Assembly (NCBI GenBank): GCA_021299265.1
Contig: JAJTGP010000008.1
Coordinates: forward strand, 1 to 39,409
DNA: 39,409 nucleotides
Direction: 5' to 3'
Origin: Hyphomonadaceae bacterium
GTDB lineage: Bacteria; Pseudomonadota; Alphaproteobacteria; Caulobacterales; Aquidulcibacteraceae
A program made the position numbers and the translations under genes. The notes beneath the pieces were generated by a model that was not told the origin of the DNA, made no database searches, and saw only the letters and a list, made by a program, of their open reading frames with translations. How positions within the stretch are numbered: the first letter of the stretch is position 1; every line of letters starts with the position of its first letter. Positions 17,854-27,900 of this stretch are shown in pieces.

Positions 17854-18996
17854 TCACTCCGTCCCGGTCACTTTGTCCCAAAAGCCCTTGGCTTTATCAA
17901 AAAAGCCTGTGTGTTCAGGGTGGCTCTTTTCGCCGCATTCGCCAGCAAACTCGCGCAAGAGTTCTTTTTGACGCGCCGATAGGCTGCGCGGGGTTTCGAC
18001 GAAAAGTTCGACATGCATGTCACCACGCAGGGCCGACTTCAAAGTCGTCATGCCATGATGGCGCAGGCGGATGCGGCGACCGGTCTGGCTGCCCTCTGGG
18101 ATATCAAGCTCAGCCTTGCCGCCATCAATCGTCGGCACTTCGATCTTGCCGCCCAAAGCCGCCGTCGTCATGGTGACCGGGATGCGGCAATAAAGGCTTG
18201 GGCCATCGCGCTCAAACAATTCGTGCTTTTTGACCGATAGGAAGACATAGAGGTCGCCGCGCGGGCCGCCGCGTGCACCCAATTCGCCTTCACCCGTTAA
18301 GCGCACCCGCGTGCCATCTTCAACGCCAGCTGGGATCGCGACCGACAAGGTGCGCTCGACTTGCTTGGTGCCATGGCCATGGCAGGACTTACAGGGCTTT
18401 TTGATGATGGTGCCGCGCCCATGACAAGTGGGGCAGGTCCGTTGCATCATGAAGAAGCCTTGTTGGGCGCGCACTTGGCCCGTGCCGCTACAGGTCGGGC
18501 AGACCTCTGGGCGGGTGCCAGGCTCTGCGCCAGAGCCGTCGCAAACTTCGCAGACTTGATTGGTGGGGATGTTAAGCTCGGCATCCTTGCCGCGGAAAGA
18601 TTCTTCAAGCGTGATTTCAAAATCATAGCGCAAGTCAGCGCCACGCGCCGGGCCCGCGCGTTGTTGCGTGCGCCGACCGCCAAACACTTCACCAAAAATG
18701 TCGCCAAAGACCGATTCGAAAATGTCGCCCGCATCGCCTTGGAAGCCGCCACCGCCGCCGCCGCCCATGCCGCCATTGAGGCCGGCCTTGCCATAGCGAT
18801 CGTAGACTGCCCGCTTTTGAGGGTCAGACAGCGCCGCATAGGCTTCATTGATGTCTTTGAACTTTGCCTCAGCCTCGGCATTGCCGGGGTTCTTATCGGG
18901 GTGCCATTGCATGGCCTTCTTGCGATAGGCGCTTTTCAGCACTGCCTCATCCGCATCGCGGGCTACGCCCAGAAGATCATAATAATCGTCGCTCAT
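17854..18996 (-). CDS. dnaJ: Hsp40 co-chaperone DnaJ
   Basis: A 380-residue type I DnaJ. The J domain holds HPD at 32-34. The Gly/Phe region (about 72-107) contains a run of nine Gly. The zinc domain has all four CxxCxGxG repeats, starting at Cys149, Cys166, Cys188 and Cys202. The two substrate-binding beta-sandwich domains follow, with [21 protein letters not shown]. DnaJ delivers unfolded clients to DnaK and stimulates its ATPase. It lies 194 bases downstream of dnaK on the same strand, with a hairpin between them, as in many alphaproteobacteria. Confidence 0.97.
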   Translation of the reverse strand: MSDDYYDLLGVARDADEAVLKSAYRKKAMQWHPDKNPGNAEAEAKFKDINEAYAALSDPQKRAVYDRYGKAGLNGGMGGGGGGGFQGDAGDIFESVFGDIFGEVFGGRRTQQRAGPARGADLRYDFEITLEESFRGKDAELNIPTNQVCEVCDGSGAEPGTRPEVCPTCSGTGQVRAQQGFFMMQRTCPTCHGRGTIIKKPCKSCHGHGTKQVERTLSVAIPAGVEDGTRVRLTGEGELGARGGPRGDLYVFLSVKKHELFERDGPSLYCRIPVTMTTAALGGKIEVPTIDGGKAELDIPEGSQTGRRIRLRHHGMTTLKSALRGDMHVELFVETPRSLSARQKELLREFAGECGEKSHPEHTGFFDKAKGFWDKVTGTE

Positions 18997-19138
18997 AGGA
19001 TCCCCGAAATAGAGCTGGATTGTTTACCAAAAGTCGCTGTGTGTGCGCTCTGGGTGTGGACCACGGGCATTAGCGAACACGTTAGGCTTGGTGGGAAAGC
19101 GGGAGAGGCAGCGCGTCCATCAACCAAGACCCGAAGCG

Positions 19139-19183
19139 AACCCCCTTGGGAACGAGCCTTCAGGGCCCATCCGCAAGGGGGTT
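19139..19183 (-). terminator. Hairpin between dnaK and dnaJ
   Basis: AACCCCCTTG (19139-19148) and CAAGGGGGTT (19174-19183) form a perfect 10-bp stem around a 25-base loop, starting 8 bases after the dnaK stop. No T-run follows on the minus strand. It may reduce rather than stop transcription into dnaJ, or protect the dnaK 3' end. Confidence 0.5.
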
Positions 19184-19190
19184 GTTTCGA

Positions 19191-21089
19191 TTACTTCTTG
19201 TCGTCGGTGACGTCTTCGAAGTCTGCGTCGACAACGCCGTCATCGCCCGCATCTTTTTTGGCATCGGCTTCCGCCGCACCGGCTTGTTGCTCAGCATACA
19301 TGGCTTCGCCAATCTTCATGGCGGCCTGCATTAAAGCTTGGGTCTTGGCTTGGATGTCTTCGACATCTTCACCCAAAGCCGCTTCCTTGGTGGCAGCAAC
19401 GGCTGCTTCAATGGCTTCGCGATCAGCGACTTCCAGCTTGGTGCCGAATTCGCTCAATTGCTTTTCAACCATATGGACCGAGCTTTCCGCGCCATTCTTG
19501 GCTTCCACCAAGTCGCGCTTCTTCTTGTCGGCGTCGGCGTTGGCTTCAGCGTCCTTGATCATTTGATCAATGTCTGCATCGGACAGACCGCCATTGGCCT
19601 GTATGCGGATCGATTGCTCTTTGTTGGTCGCCTTGTCCTTGGCCGAGACCGACACGATGCCGTTGGCGTCGATATCGAAGGTCACTTCGATTTGCGGCAC
19701 GCCGCTTGGCGCGGGTGGGATGCCGACGAGATCGAACTGGCCGAGCGACTTATTATCTGCTGCCATGTCGCGTTCGCCTTGGAACACGCGGATGGTCACA
19801 GCTGACTGGTTGTCGTCAGCGGTAGAGAAGACTTGGCTCTTCTTGGTTGGGATGGTGGTGTTGCGCTCGATCAAGCGGGTGAAGATGCCACCCTTGGTTT
19901 CGATGCCTAAGGACAATGGCGTCACGTCCAGCAACAGCACGTCTTTGACGTCGCCCTGCAACACACCAGCTTGGATTGCCGCACCCAAAGCCACCACTTC
20001 ATCCGGGTTCACACCCTTGTGTGGCTCTTTGCCGAAGAATTGCTTCACGGCCTCTTGCACCTTTGGCATGCGGGTCATGCCGCCTACAAGCACGACTTCG
20101 TCAATGTCAGCTGCCGTCAGGCCAGCATCTTTCAACGCGGCTTTGCACGGATCAATCGTGCGCGAAACCAGATCGTCGACCAAGGCTTCCAGCTTCGAGC
20201 GGGTCAGCTTCAGGTTCAAGTGAAGTGGGCCGGTTGCGTCCATGGTGATGAACGGCAGGTTCACTTCATATTGAGCGGTGGTCGACAGTTCTTTCTTTGC
20301 CTTTTCGGCTTCTTCCTTCAGACGTTGCAGCGCCAATTTGTCATTGCGCAGGTCGACGCCTTTTTCCTTTTTGAATTCGTCAGCCAGATAGTCGACAATG
20401 CGCATGTCGAAATCTTCCCCGCCGAGGAAGGTGTCGCCATTGGTCGAGCGCACTTCAAACACGCCGTCGCCGATTTCCAGCACGGACACGTCGAACGTAC
20501 CACCGCCCAAGTCGTATACGGCGATGGTGCGGTTGCCGCCCTTATCCATCCCGTAAGCCAAAGCCGCAGCGGTTGGCTCGTTGATGATGCGCAGCACTTC
20601 AAGGCCAGCAATCTTGCCCGCATCCTTGGTGGCTTGGCGTTGGGCGTCGTTAAAATAAGCAGGCACGGTGATGACGGCTTGGGTCACGGTCTCGCCCAAA
20701 TAGGCTTCTGCCGTTTCCTTCATCTTGGTTAGGATCATGGCCGAGATTTCAGAAGGGCTGTAATCCTTGTCGCGGCCGGTGACATAAGCGTCGCCGCTGG
20801 GACCTTTGGTGATTTTATAAGGAACCAGATTGATGTCCTTCTTGACCATCGGATCGTCAAACGTGCGGCCGACAAGGCGCTTGATGGCGAAGAAGGTTTG
20901 TTCTGGGTTGGTGACGGCTTGACGGCGAGCTGGTTGGCCAATCAGGCGCTCTCCATCCGCAGCAAAGGCGACAACCGACGGTGTGGTGCGCGCACCTTCA
21001 GAGTTTTCAATCACTTTGGCCGATTTGCCGTCCATGATGGCTACGCAGGAATTGGTGGTCCCGAGGTCGATACCGATGACTTTGCTCAT
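19191..21089 (-). CDS. dnaK: Hsp70 chaperone DnaK
   Basis: With the ATG at 21087-21089 the protein has 632 residues and the standard start [21 protein letters not shown] three codons upstream is in frame but not needed. The nucleotide-binding domain carries the phosphate loops ([27 protein letters not shown]) and [16 protein letters not shown]. The linker is [18 protein letters not shown]. The substrate domain and lid follow, and the acidic tail ends [14 protein letters not shown]. DnaK folds nascent and stress-damaged proteins with DnaJ and GrpE; no grpE is in the window. Heat-shock control is expected from the family, but I could not find a convincing sigma-32 promoter upstream. Confidence 0.98.
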   Translation of the reverse strand: MSKVIGIDLGTTNSCVAIMDGKSAKVIENSEGARTTPSVVAFAADGERLIGQPARRQAVTNPEQTFFAIKRLVGRTFDDPMVKKDINLVPYKITKGPSGDAYVTGRDKDYSPSEISAMILTKMKETAEAYLGETVTQAVITVPAYFNDAQRQATKDAGKIAGLEVLRIINEPTAAALAYGMDKGGNRTIAVYDLGGGTFDVSVLEIGDGVFEVRSTNGDTFLGGEDFDMRIVDYLADEFKKEKGVDLRNDKLALQRLKEEAEKAKKELSTTAQYEVNLPFITMDATGPLHLNLKLTRSKLEALVDDLVSRTIDPCKAALKDAGLTAADIDEVVLVGGMTRMPKVQEAVKQFFGKEPHKGVNPDEVVALGAAIQAGVLQGDVKDVLLLDVTPLSLGIETKGGIFTRLIERNTTIPTKKSQVFSTADDNQSAVTIRVFQGERDMAADNKSLGQFDLVGIPPAPSGVPQIEVTFDIDANGIVSVSAKDKATNKEQSIRIQANGGLSDADIDQMIKDAEANADADKKKRDLVEAKNGAESSVHMVEKQLSEFGTKLEVADREAIEAAVAATKEAALGEDVEDIQAKTQALMQAAMKIGEAMYAEQQAGAAEADAKKDAGDDGVVDADFEDVTDDKK

Positions 21090-21247
21090 GTTCTTCAAGT
21101 CCCTTAAAAGCGGACACCGATCTTTTTGTCCCCCATGCGGAAGCCCAAAAGAACGGCTATGTTGTTTTGCCAGTAAAATGCCCGTGAAGGGCGCTGAGGC
21201 TCATATGGTGTCGCTCTGTTGGACCGCAAGGCTAGAAGGTGAAATGC

Positions 21248-21859
21248 GTGCGCAACCACTTGCATTCAGGTTTTGACTTCTATCCCGCCTATCTGGATCG
21301 GGCGGCCCAAGAAGCCCTATTGGCGATCTTGGCACCCTTGATTGAGGTTGCGCCTTTCTATCGTCCAAGCATGCCGAAAACAGGAAAGCCCTTCAGTGTT
21401 GAGATGACCAATTTAGGTCCGCTCGGCTGGGTGTCGGACCGCGATGGCGGCTATCGTTATCAGGCAACCCACCCCGTCACGGGCCAAGCATGGCCAGCTA
21501 TTCCGGAGGTTCTTCTCGATTTGTGGCAGGCGGTAGCCAACTACCCGCTTCTGCCGCAAGCCTGCCTCGTTAATCTCTATCGCGACGGGGCCAAGATGGG
21601 CTTGCATGTGGATGGTGACGAGCGCGATCGTGCCGCCCCGGTCGTTTCGGTTTCCTTGGGTGATAGCGCGGTGTTTCGTCTCGGCGGGGCACAGCGCGGT
21701 GGGCCGACATCGTCCTTAAAGTTGACCTCTGGCGATGTCGTGGTGCTGGGCGGTGCCTCGCGGCATTTCTACCATGGCATCGACCGGGTCCTGTCAGGCT
21801 CCTCCACCTTGGTGCCGGGCGTTGGACGGATCAATTTGACGATGCGGGTGGTCGGTTAG
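21248..21859 (+). CDS. alkB: AlkB-type alpha-ketoglutarate-dependent dealkylase
   Basis: A 203-residue Fe(II)/2-oxoglutarate dioxygenase. The iron ligands are His120 and Asp122 in MGLHVDGDE and His176 in HFYHGIDR. The 2-oxoglutarate pair is Arg194 and Arg200 in RINLTMR. The substrate loop NLYRDGAKMG is also present. AlkB removes methyl lesions such as 1-methyladenine and 3-methylcytosine from nucleic acid by oxidative demethylation. I chose GTG 21248 because AGAAGG lies at a normal distance before it. A GTG at 21239 is in frame but overlaps that ribosome binding site. It diverges from dnaK. Its stop overlaps the zapE stop on the other strand. No ada-like gene is adjacent. Confidence 0.93.
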   Translation: MRNHLHSGFDFYPAYLDRAAQEALLAILAPLIEVAPFYRPSMPKTGKPFSVEMTNLGPLGWVSDRDGGYRYQATHPVTGQAWPAIPEVLLDLWQAVANYPLLPQACLVNLYRDGAKMGLHVDGDERDRAAPVVSVSLGDSAVFRLGGAQRGGPTSSLKLTSGDVVVLGGASRHFYHGIDRVLSGSSTLVPGVGRINLTMRVVG

Positions 21860-22995
21860 GAGCCTATAGGCTCATCGCCACCTCGCTCAGCCGCCAGATA
21901 CTCGCGGGAGCGCATTTCATAGAGGCGCGACGCGGTGCGTTCAAATTCAAAGGCTTGGTCGCCTGTGCCATAGAGGCGATCAGGTTCGGCCTCGGCACTC
22001 ATGATCAGCTTGGTTTTATTCTCATAGAGCGCATCGATCAGCGTGCGGAAGCGGGCCGCTTCATTGCGCTTCTCGGGGCCCATGATCGGCACACCGTCCA
22101 GCATCAGGGTCTCAAACCGTTTGGCGAGTGCCAAATAATCGCTGGCCCCAAGGGCAGCGACGCACAAATCCTCAAAATTCATGCGGGCACACCCTGCGGC
22201 GGCACGTGCGATCTTCACCTCTCGGCCTGAGACGATCAGCGAGGTCGGGCGGGGTTGCGCGCCTTGGGTCAGGGCCGCCCACGCTTGATCCATGGCGGTA
22301 AAGGCGCGGCCATCGAGTGGACTATGATAGACGGGCTGGCTTTCAAGCCGCGCCAAGCGATAGTCACGCTGGCCATCCAAGGCGTGCAACTCCAGTTTTT
22401 CTTCCAACATGGCGATGAAGGGCAAGAAGAGTTGCCGGTTGATGCCATTTTTGTAGAGGTCGCGCGGGTGGCGGTTCGACGTGGCGACTACCACGACTTG
22501 GCGCATCCACAATTGTTCAAACAAGCGGCCAAGGATCATGGCGTCGGCAATGTCAGTCACTTGAAATTCGTCAAAGCACAATAGCCAAGCCTCATTTGCG
22601 ATGGCTTTGGCGACCGGTGGGATGGGATCGTCGCCGGCACCTTTAACGAAATGGGCTTGTTGCTTGCGCGCTGCAGTGCTCATCGCGCGCCAAGCATTCA
22701 CCCCCGCATGCACCTCGGCCATGAACTCATGAAAGTGCACCCGCCGTTTCTTCTCAACGGGCGCGACTTCAAAGAAGAGGTCCATCAGCATACTTTTGCC
22801 GCGCCCCACGCCACCATAAAGATAAATGCCTTCAGGCGCAGGTTCAGGCCTGCCAAACAGGAACCGCGCTTTACCGGGCCGCCAGTCATTGAGACGGTTT
22901 TGTAAGACGCCCAACAGTTCGACGGCCGCCGCTTGCGCGGGATCGAACTTGATTAGGCCTTGCTCGGCCTTTTGGCGGTAGAGGGCTGTGATCAT
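21856..22995 (-). CDS. zapE: Cell-division ATPase ZapE (AFG1/LACE1 family)
   Basis: A 379-residue AFG1-like P-loop ATPase. Walker A is GGVGRGKS (61-68), preceded by PEGIYLY. Walker B is LLCFDEFQVTDIADAMIL, a family hallmark. After it come VVVATSNRHPRDLYKNGINRQLFLPFI and a C-terminal FDL/Y segment (TASRLYEMRSREYL). In E. coli ZapE associates with the Z-ring late in constriction and is needed under stress and anaerobic growth. The mitochondrial homologue helps remove unassembled membrane subunits. The start is the ATG at 22993-22995. It is convergent with alkB and followed upstream by the palindromic element at 23018-23150, which separates it from mmsA. Confidence 0.93.
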   Translation of the reverse strand: MITALYRQKAEQGLIKFDPAQAAAVELLGVLQNRLNDWRPGKARFLFGRPEPAPEGIYLYGGVGRGKSMLMDLFFEVAPVEKKRRVHFHEFMAEVHAGVNAWRAMSTAARKQQAHFVKGAGDDPIPPVAKAIANEAWLLCFDEFQVTDIADAMILGRLFEQLWMRQVVVVATSNRHPRDLYKNGINRQLFLPFIAMLEEKLELHALDGQRDYRLARLESQPVYHSPLDGRAFTAMDQAWAALTQGAQPRPTSLIVSGREVKIARAAAGCARMNFEDLCVAALGASDYLALAKRFETLMLDGVPIMGPEKRNEAARFRTLIDALYENKTKLIMSAEAEPDRLYGTGDQAFEFERTASRLYEMRSREYLAAERGGDEPIGS

Positions 22996-23017
22996 GGGGA
23001 TGGCGCAACTCGATTAC

Positions 23018-23150
23018 CTCCCCTCGCCCCCTTGGGGGAGAGGGGGCGGGGGTGAGGAGGGTGGTTTAGCAAGCACAAGCTCGCAGAATAAGCGCGGGTG
23101 ACAGCAACCCCCTCGCCCCAATCCCTCTCCCCCAAAAGGGGCGAGGGGCT
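23018..23150. repeat. Pair of inverted GC-rich REP-like palindromes
   Basis: Copy A (about 23020-23062) begins CCCCTCGCCCCCTTGGGGGA. Copy B (about 23107-23148) read on the other strand begins CCCCTCGCCCCTTTTGGGGG. The two share ~35-40 bases in inverted orientation, and each is itself palindromic. The ~45 bases between them are unique. A hypothetical 62-residue frame over this element is an artefact of the repeat. The layout (two inverted repeats in a gap between same-strand genes) matches REP doublets or a small MITE-like element. It lies between mmsA and zapE and could end mmsA transcripts. Confidence 0.7.
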
Positions 23151-23176
23151 TTGTCTTTGCGCGCCGCCCCCCACCC

Positions 23177-24670
23177 TCATTTCATCGTCGGGATGACAAA
23201 CTCAGCCGCGCCCGCGCCTTCTGGCCAGCGGGCGGTGACGGTTTTGACCTTGGTAAAGAAGCGCACGCCTTCGCTACCATGCTGATTGGCGTCGCCAAAG
23301 GCCGAGCGTTTCCAGCCGCCAAAGCTGTGATAGGCCAAGGGCACGGGGATGGGTACATTGATGCCGACCATGCCGACTTCAACGCGACTGGCGAACTCGC
23401 GTGCGGCGCGGCCATTGCGGGTATAGATGGCGGTCCCATTGCCATATTGGTGGGCGTTGGGCAGGGCAATCGCGCTTTCAAAGTCCTCTGCGCGTGCGAT
23501 TTGCAAGACAGGCCCGAAGATTTCCGTCTTATAGCTATCCATATGCGGCTTGACCTGATCGATCAGCGAGCCACCGAGATAGAAGCCGCTCTCATAGCCT
23601 TGGAACGAGACTTTGCGCCCATCGACGACCAGCTTTGCGCCTTCCTCCACCGATTTATCGATCCAGCGGATCACATTTTGGCGGTGTTCGTGGCTGATCA
23701 GCGGGCCGTAATCGACATCGGGGTCGAGGCTTGGGCCAACTTTTAAGGCCTCGACGCGGGGTTTCAGGCGTTCGATCAAAGCGTCGGCCACTTTGTCGGT
23801 CACGGGCACGGCGACTGAGATCGCCATGCAGCGCTCCCCCGCACTGCCATAGCCAGCGCCGATGAGGTCATTGGTGACTTGGTCGAGGTCAGCGTCCGGC
23901 ATGATGATGGCATGGTTCTTCGCCCCGCCCATCGCTTGAACGCGCTTTCCATAGGTCGCGCCCTTGGCATAAATATATTCGGCCACCGCCGATGAGCCGA
24001 CAAAGCTGACGGCCTTCACATCGGGGTGCTCAAGGATCGCATCCACCACCGCTTTGTCGCCATTGACGACTTGAAAAATGCCATCTGGCAGACCCGCTTC
24101 TTGGAGGAGCTCGCCCAGGCGCATCGGCACCGAAGGGTCCTTTTCGCTGGGCTTACAGATAAAGGCATTGCCGCAGGCAATAGCCACACCAAACATCCAC
24201 ATCGGGATCATGGCGGGGAAGTTGAAGGGGGTGATACCTGCCACCACGCCCAAGGGCTGGCGCATGGAATACATATCAATGCCGGGACCTGCACCTTCGG
24301 TAAATTCGCCCTTCAGCAAATGCGGGATGCCGCAGGCAAATTCGATCACTTCCAGACCGCGCTGGATATCGCCTTTGGCGTCTGGGACCGTCTTACCGTG
24401 CTCGGAGGACAATAGCCGCGCCAAATCCTCCATGTCGCGTTCCAAGAGGCCCTTAAACGCAAACATGACACGGGCGCGCTTTTGTGGATTGGTGGCCGCC
24501 CACACAGATTGAGCCTTTTTCGCACCGGCCACCGCTTCAGCCAGAAATTCAGCCGATGCCAGTTCGACGAGCGCCTGAACCTTGCCGGTTGAAGGGTCAT
24601 AGACATTGTGGAAGCGACCCGTATTGGCCGCTTTTGATTGCCCGTCGATGAAATGATGGATTTCGCGCAT
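23177..24670 (-). CDS. mmsA: CoA-acylating methylmalonate-semialdehyde dehydrogenase
   Basis: A 497-residue aldehyde dehydrogenase. The catalytic Cys281 is in GSAGERCMAIS, and Asn150 is in ITPFNFPAMIP. The segment AMGGAKNHAIIMPDAD, which replaces the general-base Glu motif of ordinary ALDHs, marks the CoA-dependent MmsA group. It converts methylmalonate or malonate semialdehyde with NAD and CoA to propionyl- or acetyl-CoA plus CO2. That places it in valine, beta-alanine and pyrimidine (or inositol) breakdown. The ATG has GGCAGGA upstream. No other valine pathway gene (mmsB, bkd) is adjacent, so it stands alone here. Its upstream gap also holds the autotransporter promoter region on the other strand. 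Confidence 0.94.
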   Translation of the reverse strand: MREIHHFIDGQSKAANTGRFHNVYDPSTGKVQALVELASAEFLAEAVAGAKKAQSVWAATNPQKRARVMFAFKGLLERDMEDLARLLSSEHGKTVPDAKGDIQRGLEVIEFACGIPHLLKGEFTEGAGPGIDMYSMRQPLGVVAGITPFNFPAMIPMWMFGVAIACGNAFICKPSEKDPSVPMRLGELLQEAGLPDGIFQVVNGDKAVVDAILEHPDVKAVSFVGSSAVAEYIYAKGATYGKRVQAMGGAKNHAIIMPDADLDQVTNDLIGAGYGSAGERCMAISVAVPVTDKVADALIERLKPRVEALKVGPSLDPDVDYGPLISHEHRQNVIRWIDKSVEEGAKLVVDGRKVSFQGYESGFYLGGSLIDQVKPHMDSYKTEIFGPVLQIARAEDFESAIALPNAHQYGNGTAIYTRNGRAAREFASRVEVGMVGINVPIPVPLAYHSFGGWKRSAFGDANQHGSEGVRFFTKVKTVTARWPEGAGAAEFVIPTMK

Positions 24671-24709
24671 GGTCCTGCCTCTTGTTTGAACAAGCCTTAG
24701 CCTGTGCTG

Positions 24710-24754
24710 CGCGAGAGATAAACTCTACCAGCTCAGCCCTCGTCATCTCTCGCG
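24710..24754. other. Inverted repeat upstream of mmsA
   Basis: CGCGAGAGAT (24710-24719) and ATCTCTCGCG (24745-24754) are perfect inverted repeats with a 25-base gap, in the divergent spacer between mmsA and the autotransporter. They are 40-84 bases upstream of the mmsA ATG. They could be an operator pair or an RNA stem. Confidence 0.5.
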
Positions 24755-24819
24755 AAGCTCGGGAAAGCGACGATTAACAATGCTTCGTTCAAAAAACTTT
24801 GACTTACGCACAAGGCCGG

Positions 24820-24846
24820 TTGACTAGCTCGAACGGACGGCTACGT
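24820..24846 (+). promoter_or_regulatory. Candidate promoter of the autotransporter gene
   Basis: TTGACTA (24820-24826) followed after 13 bases by GCTACGTT (24840-24847) resembles the Caulobacter housekeeping pattern TTGACGS-N10-14-GCTANAWC. A second TTGACT lies 21 bases upstream. The predicted leader to the ATG at 24917 is about 60 bases. Confidence 0.35.
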
Positions 24847-24916
24847 TTTCAAATACTTAAAGTCACTGGCACCTAAATTCTTTGTCCAGGTTGATTTGAA
24901 TTGTGGGGGCTCAAAG

Positions 24917-27900
24917 ATGAAGATTTCCAGAAAAAATTTAACCAATACAGTCGCAGGCCTGGCCTTGGGGCTGGGTGTAACAGCTGGCGCGCCTGCCATG
25001 GCTTTGGTGACTCCTGCAACAACGTCTCCGGCGTCGGTGGTCGATACCAGCAATTCACGGCCCTATTGGGTGGGCTTGGGTATCCGCAATGAGGCCGGGA
25101 ACGGCGGCGGCACCTGTACGGGTCTGCTCATAAATCCTCGCACCGTGCTCTTTGCGGCCCATTGCGTCGACGACCTTGCCCCGTCAGCCTATGACGGCAA
25201 TTCGCGTGGTAATCGTGCACAAGTTGGCTACACAACGGATGCTACGTTTGGGCGCACCAATCTTCGCAATTGGCTTTTTGGGCAGGACTTCCTTGTGCCG
25301 GCAGGTGACGGTCGCACCATGGTTTCCTCCACCATGGTTTGGTATGATCCCCGCTCGCGGTTTGGATCTGAATCTGATCTAAGTTCTGGGGCGTTTTTGC
25401 CTGCCGACATTGCCCTCGCTGGCTTTAGCACGCCAACTGAAATCTTGGGACGCGATGCACAAAATGGCATTGGCCTCTTGTTCTCTCAAGTCAACGGCAT
25501 GGTTCCCGTCACGATTGGTGGTTATGGAACCTCGGGCAATGGCTTAACGGGTGCGCGTACAGCCGGGACCGCTGAAGAAAGTTTCTTCCGTCGGCTGGGA
25601 CAAAACGTTGTCGACTTTCTGGGTGACGAACGTACTCTGAGCATCGGCATTTATGGTCAAGCCACTGGTGATATTCTGGACCCCAATGGCCTGCGCTATC
25701 AAGACTTGTATTGGCTGGATTTTGACAATCCGAATTTTGCAACTCAGCCGTTTTCCTCCAGCGTAACGCGGACGGCTTCCAATACGCTCGACTACAACAC
25801 CTTGGGCGGCCGCGCTGTGGCCGGCGAGGCAATCACGGGATCTGGAGATTCGGGTTCTCCCTTGCTGACTTCGGCGTTTGGACGCGACGTTTCTTTGGGC
25901 GTGCTGAGCCAAGGCAGTCGTCTGTTCTTTGACGCTGTTGGCAATCCAAATGACAATTTTGTCTTTGGACAGGCGTTTTCTAACTATGGTTCGCTGGCGG
26001 GCTATAATCCGCTTTTCCTGTACTGGGATCAGATTTTCATCAACAACCCGTACAAATACGTAACAACACGGGCCGGGGACGGCGAATGGACAGATAGCAC
26101 GCGTTGGACCCAGGAGCTGGACCCGCTCTATTTCACGCTCGGCGCGGGCAATACTTTGGTGAATGCGGTTCCGACCAGTGCAGCATTGGGCTATAGCGCG
26201 GCTGCGCCTAACTTTGGAACAGTCAATCCAAACCCGACTCCGCCTGCCACCTGCGCATTCCTTGGAAGCTGCCCGGCAACTGGCGGCACTGCGGGTCCGG
26301 CGGTTTCTGCCGAAATGGTTGCCCAAGCGTTTTCTGGAAGCCGTCTGATAGTAGACGGCGATGAAGCCGGCTCGGATCAAGGTTCCGCCTATTATGGACA
26401 AATTAGCGGATCTACAGCGGTGGCTACAACGGCCTCGGGCACGATGGCATTAAGCCAAGTCAGCGCAACGCAAGTCGCCAACAATCCCGCTCCGATTGCG
26501 GGTCAAGCGGTCAGCGAGGCTCAAACTACGAAGGCTTGGACGGCTGGCCGTCTCGCGTTGAACTCAGGTGCGCTGACGGGTGTTGGCTCCAGCGGTTTTA
26601 CGCCAAACAATACCGATGGCGTGGCGGGCGTTCAAAATTCTACCCGCTATTTTGAAGTCAATTTGCGCGCCGCTGGCACAACTTCCATGACCGGCGTTAC
26701 CGCCACGATCGACCGGCTGAATGTGCGCGGCGCGCAGTCGGGCCTCACTATCAAAGTCGGCAGCCGCCTCAATACGACGATCTCGTCCTTTGTCGACGCC
26801 GGTGTGCTCAATGTTGACGGCATCTTCGCGCCGCGCCAGCTTAATGTTCTGGGCGGTACGGTGTCGGGTTCGGGCTCAATCTTGACCCAGTCTGGTGTCT
26901 TGGTTGCCGGGGGCATTTTGACTCCGGGGGCTGTCGGTGGCGTCGGTACCTTGTCCATCAGCGGTGGTGCAGGCTTTGGCAGCACCGGCATGTTTGGCGT
27001 TGATTTCGCCAGCGCAACTTCTGCCGACCGATTGAACGTCACCGGCAATTTGGTGCTCGGTGGCGGGTTTGCCGCTAACTTCCTGAATGGCTTTGTTCCG
27101 GACTTTGGCACCAGTTGGAACGTTGCATCCGCAACGGGCACGACGAACGGTGCATTCGCCATGATCGCGTCGAACCTGCCGGGCGTTCTGCGCGCGACAC
27201 CTCGAGTGGCGGGCACCAATGTCTTCGTCGACATTACGGCTGTGCCCTATGCGTCCTTTGCGGCCTGTGCCAGCGTCCAATGCTCGGGCCTCGCAAGCCT
27301 TCTCGATAGCAACCGCGCCAGCAATTACAGCTCTTTGGCGTCAATCTACCGCTATTCGGACCGTCTGAATTCCCTAGAAGCTGGCAACTTCCTGCAAGCC
27401 TTGACCCCTTGGGATAATCAGCTTGCCGCGCAATCCATGTTGCGGACGTCTGAATCCATGAGCGCCATGGTCATGGGGCGGGTTGCCCAAGTTCGCCAAA
27501 CCGGCGCGCAAGGCGCGAATTGGGGTGGTATTCAAATGGCGGCCATCAGTGGCGGGTCAGGCGTTATGACTGACGCTGGCGATGTGCTGCCGGCCATCAG
27601 TGGGTCCAGCAACATGAAGCCAGGTTGGAGCGCGTTTGGCGAAGTGCGTGGCTTGCGGGCGAGTGCAGAGGCCCAAAAAGGCTTTGTTGGCGCGCGCACG
27701 GAGACGGTAACGGGTCTTGTCGGCGTTGATTACACCCAGAAGAACTACGTCTTGGGTGCTGCGCTTCATTTGGCCAATGGCACCAGCAAACTGTCGAGCC
27801 GGACCGCAAAGACCAAGTCTGATGCAGCCGCACTCTCGGTATATGGTAGCGTTTCCGGCCCAGTCTTGGCCTTGGATGCGTATCTGTCACGTGGTGTTGG

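Noticed and set aside
18361-19566. 401-residue frame antisense to dnaJ and the end of dnaK
   Set aside because: It spans two certain genes and the gap between them on the opposite strand, with low-complexity Ala/Ser composition and no motif.
21090-21247. Sigma-32 promoter for dnaK
   Set aside because: CCCCAT occurs on the wrong strand for dnaK and no CTTGAAA-type -35 stands at the right distance on the minus strand.
22992-23180. 62-residue frame over the inverted palindromes
   Set aside because: Its Pro/Ser/Gly-rich translation (SPSPLLGER, PRPLSPKGARG) is a known kind of artefact of this repeat type.
24690-24746. tRNA-like D-arm (GAGCTGGTAGAG) and GTTCAAAC on the minus strand
   Set aside because: No acceptor stem can be formed and the T-arm does not pair correctly. 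A ~50-codon frame starting at 24746 runs out of frame into mmsA and has no ribosome site.
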